A DNA stretch of 64,000 nt. It comes from DSXH01 sp020724325. GTDB taxonomy: Bacteria > Bacteroidota > Ignavibacteria > Ignavibacteriales > Melioribacteraceae. The stretch is from the NCBI GenBank assembly GCA_040756515.1, contig JBFLYW010000017.1, forward strand, positions 1 through 64,000, written 5' to 3'. Positions 42,470 through 51,014 of the stretch are shown here, piece by piece. Positions within the stretch are counted from its first letter, which is position 1, and the number at the start of each line of letters is the position of its first letter. The notes below the pieces were generated by a model. The model did no database searches and had not been told where the DNA came from. It worked only from the letters and a program-made list of their open reading frames with translations. The position numbers and the translations under genes are program-made.

Positions 42470-44677
42470 ATGAAAAAAATATTTTATTGGGCACTTTTTT
42501 TCTTAATATTTTCTTATTTGATTTCACTTTACGGACAGACAACAGGTACAATAAGTGGAACAGTTAAAGATGAAAACACCGGTGAAAATTTATTGGGTGC
42601 AAATGTTTATTTAAAAGGAACTCACATTGGTAATGCTGCGGATGCAAGTGGGAAGTATGTTATCACACAAGTACCGGAAGGCACATGGACAATTGTATGC
42701 AGCATCATAAATTATATTAGAACAGAAAAAGAAATTATTGTCAAAGCCGGTGAAGTATTATCAGTTGATTTTTTTATGAAAAACGATCAGCTAACTTTTT
42801 CTGAAGTAGTTATAACCGCAACTCGTAATGAAGCCCTGGTTACTTCTATTCCGGCTGCAACAGAAGTGTTAACAACCAAAAAACTTGCCGAATCAAATGC
42901 AAAGAATGTTGGACAAGCCTTAGAATCAATTGGTGGATCACTGATTAAAAGTTACGGTGCTCTTGGCTCACTTCAATCTGTCTCATTGCGAGGATCAACA
43001 GATTCTCAGGTTCTTGTAATGGTGGATGGTCAACGTCTTAACAACGCACAGCAAGCCTCTGTTGATTTAAGTACAATTCCCCTCGAATCAATTGAAAGAA
43101 TTGAAGTTGTAAAAGGAGGACATGCTGCCCTCTATGGAAGTGATGCGATTGGCGGAGTGATTAATGTTATCACTAAATCAATGGCACGAAAAGACAGGAT
43201 TGATCTGAAAGCTACTGGTACCTTGGGAACTTATAATACGAAAATATTTGATGCATCGGTTGGTTTCGGAAAAGGAAATTATGATATCCTTGCTTCATAT
43301 AATAGAACTCAGACCGACGGAAACTTCAAATATATTAATAAAACCGGTGTTGAAAAGGAAATGATAAATGCCGATACAAAAGCCGATAATGTGTTTTTTA
43401 AAACAGGTTATTTGTTTAAGGATAACTCGAGGATATCTGCCTTTTATAAATTCCGTCAGTCAGATAACGGTTCACCAGGCTCTATTGATTATCCCAACGC
43501 TACGGCACGCAACGTAATTGATAACAACCATTTGAGTGTTTCATATGAGGGAGTTACTTTCGAATCTTTCGCACTTAATGTTAATGCTTATATGATTGAT
43601 GATGAACATCATTACATTAATCCGGAATCGTGGATAGGTAAGGAAGAACACGTTTATAACAGTCTGGCATTCGGTTCGTTGGTTCAGATTTTCACTGACC
43701 TTCATGATTATGGTCTGCTTGCTTACGGTTATGAATTTCGAAAAGATGTACTTGAGAGTGATTATTTTGTTAATAACATTACTCAACCTTTCGTTGGAAA
43801 GCATGAAAGGAATGTTCACAGTTTCTATTTCCAGAATGATTTGAGTATTAATTTGGGCGGATCACTTAGCTTAAAACTTGTACCTGCCATTAGACTTGAT
43901 AACTATCCTGAAAAGGGAATTGGATCTCAATTCTCTCCAAAACTCGGATTTAGTTTGATTAATAATTCTGAATGGCGGGGTGCAATTAGAGGAAACTTCG
44001 GTAGAGTCTACCGAGCTCCTACCTATAACGATCTTTATTGGCCAGAAGACACGTGGACAATAGGAAACCCTAATCTTCGCCCCGAAAAAGGAATTACTTA
44101 TGACTTTGGAATTATACTTCAATTTGTAAAATTGGGAAGCTGGGGCATTGAAGTAACTTATTTTGCAAGCAAATTAGATGATTTAATTTTATGGGTGCCG
44201 GCTGTTAAATGGATGCCCACTAACATTTCCAAAGCAGACATTTCCGGCTTAGAATCGAAGGTTACTTGGAGAGGATTTAATAATCTTTTAAGCATCACTA
44301 CTGCTTATACAAATTTGAGTGCAAAGGATGACAGTAACGATCCTAAAACATCTGGTAAATATTTAATCTATAGACCAAAAGATAAATTCGATCTTATTAT
44401 GAACCTAAGTTATGGAATCACTTCTCTTAATTTTTATTATAACTGTGTCGGTAAGCGATTTCACGATTCGCAAAATAAAACGGAAATCAACAGTTACAAA
44501 TTAGTGAATTTAAATTTTGGTATTTCACCAAAGATCGGAGAAGCAACTCTGAATCTTCGATTTGAAGCAAATAATTTGTTTGATAAAAGAATTCAGGTTA
44601 CTCAAGGTCAACCTGTTCCAGGAAGAGAAGTGAGAATATCTGCTGGAGTTTACGGTTCTTTTATTGGATCGAATTAA
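42470..44677 (+). CDS. TonB-dependent receptor with carboxypeptidase-like domain, BtuB-like barrel
   Basis: 735 residues, signal peptide ~1-23. A regulatory beta-sandwich at about 26-105 (GTVKDENTGENLLGANVYLKG), then a plug (about 115-225; GQALESIGGSLIKSYGALG, VLVMVDGQRLNNAQQ, IERIEVVKGGHAALYGSDAIGGVINVITK) and barrel ending GVYGSFIGSN. The segment YRAPTYNDLYWPEDTWTIGNPNLRPEKG is nearly the same as in the upstream receptor, so the two are tandem paralogues. It probably heads a transcript with the SAH-hydrolase-like gene, the nucleoside transporter and the deaminase. Confidence 0.87.
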   Translation: MKKIFYWALFFLIFSYLISLYGQTTGTISGTVKDENTGENLLGANVYLKGTHIGNAADASGKYVITQVPEGTWTIVCSIINYIRTEKEIIVKAGEVLSVDFFMKNDQLTFSEVVITATRNEALVTSIPAATEVLTTKKLAESNAKNVGQALESIGGSLIKSYGALGSLQSVSLRGSTDSQVLVMVDGQRLNNAQQASVDLSTIPLESIERIEVVKGGHAALYGSDAIGGVINVITKSMARKDRIDLKATGTLGTYNTKIFDASVGFGKGNYDILASYNRTQTDGNFKYINKTGVEKEMINADTKADNVFFKTGYLFKDNSRISAFYKFRQSDNGSPGSIDYPNATARNVIDNNHLSVSYEGVTFESFALNVNAYMIDDEHHYINPESWIGKEEHVYNSLAFGSLVQIFTDLHDYGLLAYGYEFRKDVLESDYFVNNITQPFVGKHERNVHSFYFQNDLSINLGGSLSLKLVPAIRLDNYPEKGIGSQFSPKLGFSLINNSEWRGAIRGNFGRVYRAPTYNDLYWPEDTWTIGNPNLRPEKGITYDFGIILQFVKLGSWGIEVTYFASKLDDLILWVPAVKWMPTNISKADISGLESKVTWRGFNNLLSITTAYTNLSAKDDSNDPKTSGKYLIYRPKDKFDLIMNLSYGITSLNFYYNCVGKRFHDSQNKTEINSYKLVNLNFGISPKIGEATLNLRFEANNLFDKRIQVTQGQPVPGREVRISAGVYGSFIGSN

Positions 44678-44714
44678 AATTATACACTAATGCTGAATAT
44701 TTTGGAGTTCTGTT

Positions 44715-45920
44715 ATGAAAGAAAATTATTTTGTAAAGGATACTAGTTTAGCTTCAAGAGGAGAAATACAAATAAAATGGGTTTCGAAATGGATGCCGGT
44801 TCTTGATGGACTTTATCATAAATTTAAAGGCACCGGAATATTTAAAAATAAAAAAGTAGCACTTTGCATTCATCTCGAAGCTAAGACTGCCTACCTTGCT
44901 TTAATCATTAAAAAATTAGGAGCTGAAGTTTGGGTTACAAGCAGTAATCCTCTTTCTACAAAAGATGAAGTTGCGGCTGCTCTTGCTAAACGAGGTGTTC
45001 ATGTTTATGCAAGACATGCAGCTTCCCATGATGAATATTTATCCTACATCGATACTATTTTAAAAAATAAAATGGATGTTGCTGTCGATGACGGAGGAGA
45101 TATTTGCGAATATCTGCACGAAAATCCTAAGTATGGTAAAAATATCAAAGGTATATGTGAAGAAACAACAACTGGTGTTATTAGACTTAAAGAACTGGAA
45201 AAAAAAGGCAAGCTACGCTACTCAGCAATTGCAGTTAATGACGCTAAGTCTAAGCATTTATTCGATAACAGGTACGGTACAGGGCAATCAACATGGACAG
45301 CTATTACACAATTAACAAATATGAATATTGCTGGTAAATGTGTAGTTGTTATTGGTTACGGTTGGGTTGGAAGAGGTGTGGCTGCACGAGCCCATGGTTT
45401 AGGAGCAAATGTAGTCGTGACCGAAATTGATCCATGGAAAGCACTTGAAGCCACTATGGATGGATATCGTGTTATGCCTATAAAAGATGCTTCTCCGCTT
45501 GGTGATTTCTTTGTTACAACTACTGGTGAAAGTAATGTATTGAGAATTGAACATATGAAAAAAATGAAAAACGGTGCCTTCTTATCAAATGCGGGGCACT
45601 TCGATTATGAAATTGATATCCTCAAACTGAAAAAGTATGCTAAGAAATGTGAAGTAGTTCGAAATGAAATTGAAGAATATACTATGCCTGAAGGGAAACA
45701 TATTTATGTTTTAGCCCGAGGGGGAATTATCAATATTGCTGGTGGATTGGGACATCCTGCTGATATAATGGACATGTCTTTTTCAGTTCAGCTCGGATGT
45801 CTCCACTTTTTTCTTTCATCTAGAAATATGGAGCCGAAACTATATAAAGTTCCTGAAGAGATTGACCGTCTAGTCACATATGAAAAACTTAGAGCTGAAA
45901 GAATTGTTATTGATAGATAA
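44715..45920 (+). CDS. S-adenosylhomocysteine hydrolase family protein, archaeal/Thermotoga-type
   Basis: 401 residues, shorter than the ~430-470 of classical enzymes. The catalytic residues align: His in ALCIHLEAKTA, Asp in AVDDGGD, Glu in GICEETTTGV, Lys and Asp-Asn in AVNDAKSKHLFDNRYGTGQS; NAD site VVVIGYGWVGRGVAARA. The base-binding loop reads TSSNPLSTKDEVAAAL instead of the classical S-C-N-I-F-S-T-Q-D-H-A-A-A. That N-P-L-S-T form occurs in archaeal and Thermotoga enzymes, some of which prefer S-inosylhomocysteine. The gene for an adenosine-deaminase-family enzyme two positions on fits a deaminated route. The substrate (SAH, SIH or another nucleoside thioether) is open. Confidence 0.85.
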   Translation: MKENYFVKDTSLASRGEIQIKWVSKWMPVLDGLYHKFKGTGIFKNKKVALCIHLEAKTAYLALIIKKLGAEVWVTSSNPLSTKDEVAAALAKRGVHVYARHAASHDEYLSYIDTILKNKMDVAVDDGGDICEYLHENPKYGKNIKGICEETTTGVIRLKELEKKGKLRYSAIAVNDAKSKHLFDNRYGTGQSTWTAITQLTNMNIAGKCVVVIGYGWVGRGVAARAHGLGANVVVTEIDPWKALEATMDGYRVMPIKDASPLGDFFVTTTGESNVLRIEHMKKMKNGAFLSNAGHFDYEIDILKLKKYAKKCEVVRNEIEEYTMPEGKHIYVLARGGIINIAGGLGHPADIMDMSFSVQLGCLHFFLSSRNMEPKLYKVPEEIDRLVTYEKLRAERIVIDR

Positions 45921-45937
45921 TTAATTGAGGTCTCATT

Positions 45938-47248
45938 ATGGATATTTCAAGAATAATTAATTTTTTCGGCATTCCTGCCCTTTTGGTCATAGCATGGCTA
46001 ATGTCAACCAATCGTAAAGTTATTAATTGGCGTATAATTCTATGTGGGTTGGGAATAGAACTTATCTTTGCCCTATTCATCTTTATTATTCCAATTGGTG
46101 CAAAGTTTTTCCTGGTTGTGAATGATCTTGTCAATAGTGTTCTCGACAGCGCTTCTTACGGTACCTTTTTTGTTTTTGGCCCCCTAGCCCTATCTCCCGG
46201 AACAACTTTACCGTCTGGTGAGACCTCAATTGGTTTTATTTTAGCCTTCCAAGCTCTCGCAACTATTGTATTCTTTGCTGTATTTATTGGTTTACTTTAC
46301 TACTTTGGAATAATGAGTAAAGTCATTCAATTCTTTTCTCTCGTTTTTACAAAATTGATGAAGATAAGTGGAGCTGAATCACTATGTGCTTCTTCAAATA
46401 TTTTTGTTGGTGTTGAAGCTGGTTTGGTAGTGAAACCTTATCTAAGCACAATGACGAAATCCGAATTGAACACTATTTTAACTGCAGGTATGGCGACCAT
46501 CGCCTCAAGTATGCTTGCTGTTTATATTCTTATTTTAAGAAATGACTTTCCAAATATTGCCGGTCACCTTGTCTCCGCAAGTTTAATGAATGCACCCGCG
46601 GCTATAATTATTTCGAAAATTCTTATCCCTGAAACTGATACTCCGGTTACCTTTGGAAAAAAAGTCAAGCCCCTTTATGAAAAAGAAAGTAGTTTTTTTG
46701 AGTCTATTATTAATAATTCAAACTCTGCTGCCCGGCTAATTGTAGGGATAGGTGGAATGCTTCTTGCAGTATTAGGACTTATGTCGTTAGCTGATAAAAT
46801 TTTTGTTTTTCTCGGAGGGTATATTAACAACATCCTTTCTCTAAATATCGATTGGACTCTAAAAGGATTGCTTGGTTATTTGTTCTATCCATTTACTATT
46901 ATTATTGGAATCCCGTTAAATGATGCCGCTGCTATTTCAAAAGTAATAGGGGAAAGGTTGGTCCTTACTGAAATACCGGCTTTCCAGGATCTTGCTAAAC
47001 TAATAGCATCGGGTGGTTTGTCTTCTATGAGGTCTGCCGTAATTACTACATATGCAATTACTGGATTTGCTCATATAGCCTCAATTGCAATTTTTGTTGG
47101 CGGTTACGCTGCTCTCACCCCTGAAAGAATTAAAGATATTTCAAAATTGGGTATTCGTGCTGTCATTGGTGCAACACTTGCCAATCTTTTAACTGCGACA
47201 ATAGCGGGCCTTTTCTATTCTAATGGGACAATTTTATTAGGAAATTAA
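45938..47248 (+). CDS. Concentrative nucleoside transporter (NupC/CNT family)
   Basis: 436 residues with about ten membrane helices. CNT signatures: the EAGLVVKPYL stretch after GAESLCASSNIFVG, TAGMATIASSMLAVYI, GIPLNDAAAISKVIGERLVLTE, and the C-terminal SAVITTYAITGFAHIASIAIFVGGYAALTPER. CNT carriers bring nucleosides in with sodium or protons. It lies 17 bases after the SAH-hydrolase-like gene and is followed immediately by a deaminase, forming an evident nucleoside salvage unit. Confidence 0.92.
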   Translation: MDISRIINFFGIPALLVIAWLMSTNRKVINWRIILCGLGIELIFALFIFIIPIGAKFFLVVNDLVNSVLDSASYGTFFVFGPLALSPGTTLPSGETSIGFILAFQALATIVFFAVFIGLLYYFGIMSKVIQFFSLVFTKLMKISGAESLCASSNIFVGVEAGLVVKPYLSTMTKSELNTILTAGMATIASSMLAVYILILRNDFPNIAGHLVSASLMNAPAAIIISKILIPETDTPVTFGKKVKPLYEKESSFFESIINNSNSAARLIVGIGGMLLAVLGLMSLADKIFVFLGGYINNILSLNIDWTLKGLLGYLFYPFTIIIGIPLNDAAAISKVIGERLVLTEIPAFQDLAKLIASGGLSSMRSAVITTYAITGFAHIASIAIFVGGYAALTPERIKDISKLGIRAVIGATLANLLTATIAGLFYSNGTILLGN

Positions 47249-48277
47249 ATGCTTGCTTTTGAACAAATACCGAATGTGATAAAAAAAATGCCGAAAGCGG
47301 AAATTCACCTTCATCTTGAAGGGGCTTTCACTTTCGATTTTCTCTTTGAATTGGTTCAAAAATATGGTAGTGATCCTGAACTAAAATCAATTGATGATCT
47401 CAAGAAGAAATTTATTTTCAAAGATTTTCCAAATTTTATTAAAACATGGTTTTGGAAAAATCAATTTTTCAAAAGACCGGAAGATTTTGAAGAGTCGACT
47501 TATAAGACAATAAAAAATTTGTCGCTTCAAAATGTGATTTATGCAGAAGTTTTCTTCTCGCCGTGGGATTTTGTCCCTAACGGATTGAAAATGGAAGAAA
47601 TTACAGAAGCAATAATATCGGGTATTCAAAAAGCAGAAAATGAATTGCCGATAAAGTGCGGTTTGATTGCTGATATAGTCCGAGACCATGGCAACAAAGA
47701 TGCGATGCATCGACTCCTACAAACAACTCCTTTCCTCAATAGAGGAATTGTAGGTGTTGGATTAGGGGGAAATGAATTAGATTTTCCTCCTATCCTCTTT
47801 AAGGAAGTTTTTCTTGAAGCTAAAAAAAAGGGATTTAGGACCACCGTACATGCTGGAGAATCGGCCGGTGCTGAATCGATTTTCACTGCGGTTAATGAAT
47901 TACAAGCTGAAAGAATTGGACATGGCGTTAGAGCTATTGAAAACTCTGATTTGGTAGAATATCTCTATTATAAACAAATCCCTCTTGAAGTTTGTATAAC
48001 AAGTAATTTGAAAACTAGAGTATTTTCTTCACTCAATGAACATCCGTTCGATAAATTTTTTAGAAGGGGGTTGTTGGTTACTGTTAACTCCGATGACCCT
48101 CCAATGTTCGGAGCGGATATTACAGATGAGTTCTTTCTTCTATATGATAAATTAAAATATTCTTTCGAAGAACTTCGTAAGATTTCTCTAAATACTATAC
48201 AAGTTAGCTTTTTGAGTGACGACGAAAAAAAATTATATTCAAAAATTATTAATGATTATTGGCGAGATATTACATGA
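47249..48277 (+). CDS. Adenosine deaminase family protein
   Basis: 342 residues of the ADA TIM-barrel family. Zinc and active-site blocks: KAEIHLHLEGAF, VGLGGNE, HAGESAGAES, RIGHGVRA, CITSNLKT and NSDDPPMFG. These carry the His-x-His, His, catalytic Glu-His and Asp residues. It converts adenosine or an analogue to the inosine form with release of ammonia. The ATG directly follows the transporter stop. Family members also deaminate adenine, 5'-deoxyadenosine, MTA or SAH, so the neighbouring SAH-hydrolase homologue makes an SAH or 5'-modified nucleoside plausible. Confidence 0.88.
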   Translation: MLAFEQIPNVIKKMPKAEIHLHLEGAFTFDFLFELVQKYGSDPELKSIDDLKKKFIFKDFPNFIKTWFWKNQFFKRPEDFEESTYKTIKNLSLQNVIYAEVFFSPWDFVPNGLKMEEITEAIISGIQKAENELPIKCGLIADIVRDHGNKDAMHRLLQTTPFLNRGIVGVGLGGNELDFPPILFKEVFLEAKKKGFRTTVHAGESAGAESIFTAVNELQAERIGHGVRAIENSDLVEYLYYKQIPLEVCITSNLKTRVFSSLNEHPFDKFFRRGLLVTVNSDDPPMFGADITDEFFLLYDKLKYSFEELRKISLNTIQVSFLSDDEKKLYSKIINDYWRDIT

Positions 48278-48304
48278 TCTTGCTTTCTTCTCTGAAAATC
48301 TAAT

Positions 48305-49090
48305 TACAATAAATTTCTCAAATACTTACAATTGCTTCTAATCCTTCATCTACAGTCCATCAATTTTTATCTGCAAATCCCTCGAAAGGGGATTTCATCT
48401 GATTAATAATCCAATTACCAACTGCTCGTGTGATAATCAAATAATCTTTATTTCCTGTTAATTTATAAGCTTTACTAAGTGCAGAAACAGCCGCGAAAGG
48501 TTGATAAAACTTGTCTTCTGTAAAATAGAGAATGTTGTTATCGATCAATGACTAATTTATTTTCAGCCAATCGAGTGCTTTGATTGCTGCATCAAGGTAT
48601 TGTTTTTGTTTGTATGCTCGTATGCAACTAAAAGTCCATCAGCAACTTGTCCGTTTGCAAAAGTAAAATTACTTTTATATCAAATACTCTGAATCCCGGC
48701 ATTTACATCAAAGAGTTCGTAAAAATTTCAGACAATATTATTCTTCATAATATTTAAAGGCCAATTAACCCTCTGTTCGGCTTCGTTGTTCGTTTCTAAT
48801 TCATAGAGATAAAGAATCATCTGTGCATTTACTAAAGCTGATTGATGTCTGCTGACCCAAAGTGAGTAACCTGCTGAAACTTCGAGAAAACCTTCATTAT
48901 TTTTATCTGTAAAACTTTGGATAGTTAGTTAACCTCGCAGCTTTGAATTGCCGGAATAAGGCGCAATATTTTCAAGAACAGATAAAAACCATTTTTTCAG
49001 TAGCGAAATTATTTTTTCTAAGTTTGGCATCCCTTTAATAATTTCAAAACCTAGCATGGCGCTACCTCTCATATGAACCGAACCGAAGCT
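48305..49090 (-). pseudogene. Decayed gene, helix-rich protein of unknown family
   Basis: Minus-strand reading gives coherent but broken protein: MPNLEKIISLLKKWFLSVLENIAPYSGNSKL, then after a stop SFTDKNNEGFLEVSAGYSLWVSRHQSALVNAQMILYLYELET, VNWPLNIMKN, SNFTFANGQVADGLLVAYE, and in the longest piece (48360-48548) FAAVSALSKAYKLTGNKDYL with FADKN-stop-WTVDEGLEAIVSI at the end. Several stops and frame changes interrupt it. The repeated aromatic and Ala-rich helices recall alpha/alpha-barrel (six-hairpin type) carbohydrate-active proteins, but I cannot name the family. Confidence 0.7.
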
Positions 49091-49139
49091 AACATTATTG
49101 AAAACATTTTTTACTGTCGTTTACCAATTTTCTATACAA

Positions 49140-49630
49140 CTATCTAGTTATAATTTAATTAGAAAAATGATTGTATTTCAATTTTTTTAGAATGTTCTAT
49201 AACCCCACTTGTTATTTCTATAACACTAAAATTTTTCTTTGAGCCAATATTTTGTCCATCTCTTTTTTGAATCTCTCTCTAGCTTGCCATCATTAATCAG
49301 ATTCCAATAACTCGATCAACTCTTTTACGAAGTCTATCATCGTCTAATGGAATAGATAATGCAATTAAAAAATCTTTCATTTGTCCAATTTTATTAATCT
49401 TTAAATGATCTATAATTGAGACTTCGATCTTTTTTGCTTGGACCAATAATTCTTGTTAATCTACTTAATTCACCAAGTTCTTTATAAAAATCCTTAGAAA
49501 GAAAATATCTCCGCCCTCTTTTTTCACCCATGGGGAAAATTACTTTTTCAATTGCTATTAAAGTCGAAATAAATTTCTTATTGTATTTGCAGTAATATTT
49601 GAAAATTTTGCTGTTGGAAAAAGTCACTGA
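49140..49630 (-). pseudogene. Second decayed gene remnant, unidentified
   Basis: The minus strand keeps a 77-codon piece (49394-49627) with FISTLIAIEKVIFPMGEKRGRRYFLSKDF and ELGELSRLTRIIGPSKKDRSL, followed after a frame change by INKIGQMKDFLIALSIPLDDDRLRKRVDRVIG and further broken sequence. The charged helical text looks like real former protein. No start codon with a ribosome site, and the frame breaks. The family is not recognised. Confidence 0.5.
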
Positions 49631-49805
49631 ACATAGTTTTATCAGATGAAAAAATGAATAAAGCGTAGTATTTCTGTCTTATTATTATCCTCAATCTCAA
49701 CCTGATACTTCATTTCGATAACTAAAATGAAACAGCATTCAAATTTCAAATCTTTTTCTGGCATTACACTTGTGCATTATTCCTGAATATTTTATAACCG
49801 GTTCT

Positions 49806-50225
49806 ATGGAATTAATCGATATTATTTTTACAATACTAAAACTTAGTGCTGTAACTCTCTTAATTGTTATCCTTGTATCATTCCTCCTATCAAAAAGGAA
49901 CAGAAACGCAAAGGAACGAAATAGTATTATTGTTAATTCCAAACCATCGTACTATAAATTTTCTTACCAGAATAATGAACAGTCTATTCTCCGAAAGGAA
50001 AATCATAATCCCCAGCCGCTTATTTTTCATGTAGATCAGGTTAAGAATAAGGATTTAAGAATTGTAAGAAAGCAAACTCATTCAGACAGGGAACAACAGG
50101 ATTCAATAAGATCAAAATATTTTAGAGGAACTGGCAATTCTTCTAAAAACTTCAGCCGTTACACAATTGTTAATGAAGAAATGGATAAGAATAAAAAGCC
50201 ATTCGTAGTAAATTTTTATCAATAA
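49806..50225 (+). CDS. Hypothetical single-pass membrane protein
   Basis: About 139 residues from the ATG at 49806 (a 12-codon longer frame exists from 49770). One membrane helix near residues 3-28 (IDIIFTILKLSAVTLLIVILVSFLL) is followed by a basic SKRNRNAKERN stop-transfer segment and a ~100-residue polar, Asn/Ser/Arg-rich cytoplasmic part with no known motif. No good ribosome site. It lies alone between decayed DNA and repeats. Codon use and the clean membrane helix support a gene, but it may be a relic. Confidence 0.45.
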   Translation: MELIDIIFTILKLSAVTLLIVILVSFLLSKRNRNAKERNSIIVNSKPSYYKFSYQNNEQSILRKENHNPQPLIFHVDQVKNKDLRIVRKQTHSDREQQDSIRSKYFRGTGNSSKNFSRYTIVNEEMDKNKKPFVVNFYQ

Positions 50226-51014
50226 TTTCTTGTAACCTCCGAAAAATATCATTTGTCATTTCGATCCCGTTGTAGACGGACCGGGGGAGTCAAACCTAAA
50301 TCTTAGAAAATCAAGAGTTGTTATTTATTTTCTGGTGACCTTCATGGTTATCAAGGTTAACCGTTAGATCAGTTTGCTATTAGGAAAGTAGATGGCACAC
50401 AGATTTAACTGATGAAAACAGATTGGAACTGATTTTCTTAATCTGCTTCTATCAGTTTGATCTGTTCGATCTGTGTGCTATCGGGAGAGTAAATGGCACA
50501 CAGATTTAACTGACGTAACTGGTTGTAACCTCAGAAAAATATCGCTTGTCATTTCGACCCAGATTCATCGGCGGGAGAAATCTTAAAAGGCTTCTCAGTC
50601 ACTTCGTTCCTTCGAAATAACAATTCTCAGTCTCCAGACAAGCCGGGCTCCTTCGAAATAAAACTTCTCAGCCTCCCGACCTGTCGGGATTCTTCGAAGT
50701 GACATTTCTGAATTATTCACAAGTCTAATCTCTATTATTATTTCATCATCAGAATAATAAAGTATTCTGAATAAAATTCTACCATCATTTGCGAACAACA
50801 AAATTGTATCTATTACTTTCATAATTTTTTTTAAGGTGTTTTTTTCTTATTATACCAATTGAAAAAATGATTTATTTAGCCGAATAAAATCCGGAGATGC
50901 GTCTTCATCTCTTTAATAAGCAGACGTTATAATAACTTCCTTAATTCAACAAAAATTATTTTTGTTAATCAAATTTTAATTTCCAACCAATCAAGAAAAA
51001 TTTAAGGAGAAAAA
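50226..51014. other. 789-bp repeat-rich intergenic region
   Basis: No gene. It holds a direct repeat (TTGTAACCTC-GAAAAATAT...TTGTCATTTCGA at ~50231-50268 and ~50523-50560), an inverted repeat GCACACAGAT (50395-50404) / ATCTGTGTGC (50469-50478) with a second direct copy of its left part at ~50481-50513, and CCTTCGAAAT/CTTCGAAGTGAC units at 50609-50705. A 75-codon minus frame at 50595-50822 is partly made of these repeats. A TTAAGGAGA ribosome site at 51001 serves the aminotransferase gene. Confidence 0.7.
50395..50478. repeat. Short inverted-repeat element (CACAGATTTAACTGAT family)
   Basis: 84-bp segment bounded by GCACACAGAT and its exact inverse ATCTGTGTGC. The inside carries several AGATT/CTGATTT/AATCTG words that let it fold on itself. 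A partial direct copy follows at 50481-50513. Related sequence is inside the element at 26043-26174. Confidence 0.6.

Noticed and set aside
50595..50822. A 75-codon minus-strand frame
   Set aside because: About half is made of dispersed repeat sequence, and it has no recognisable product.
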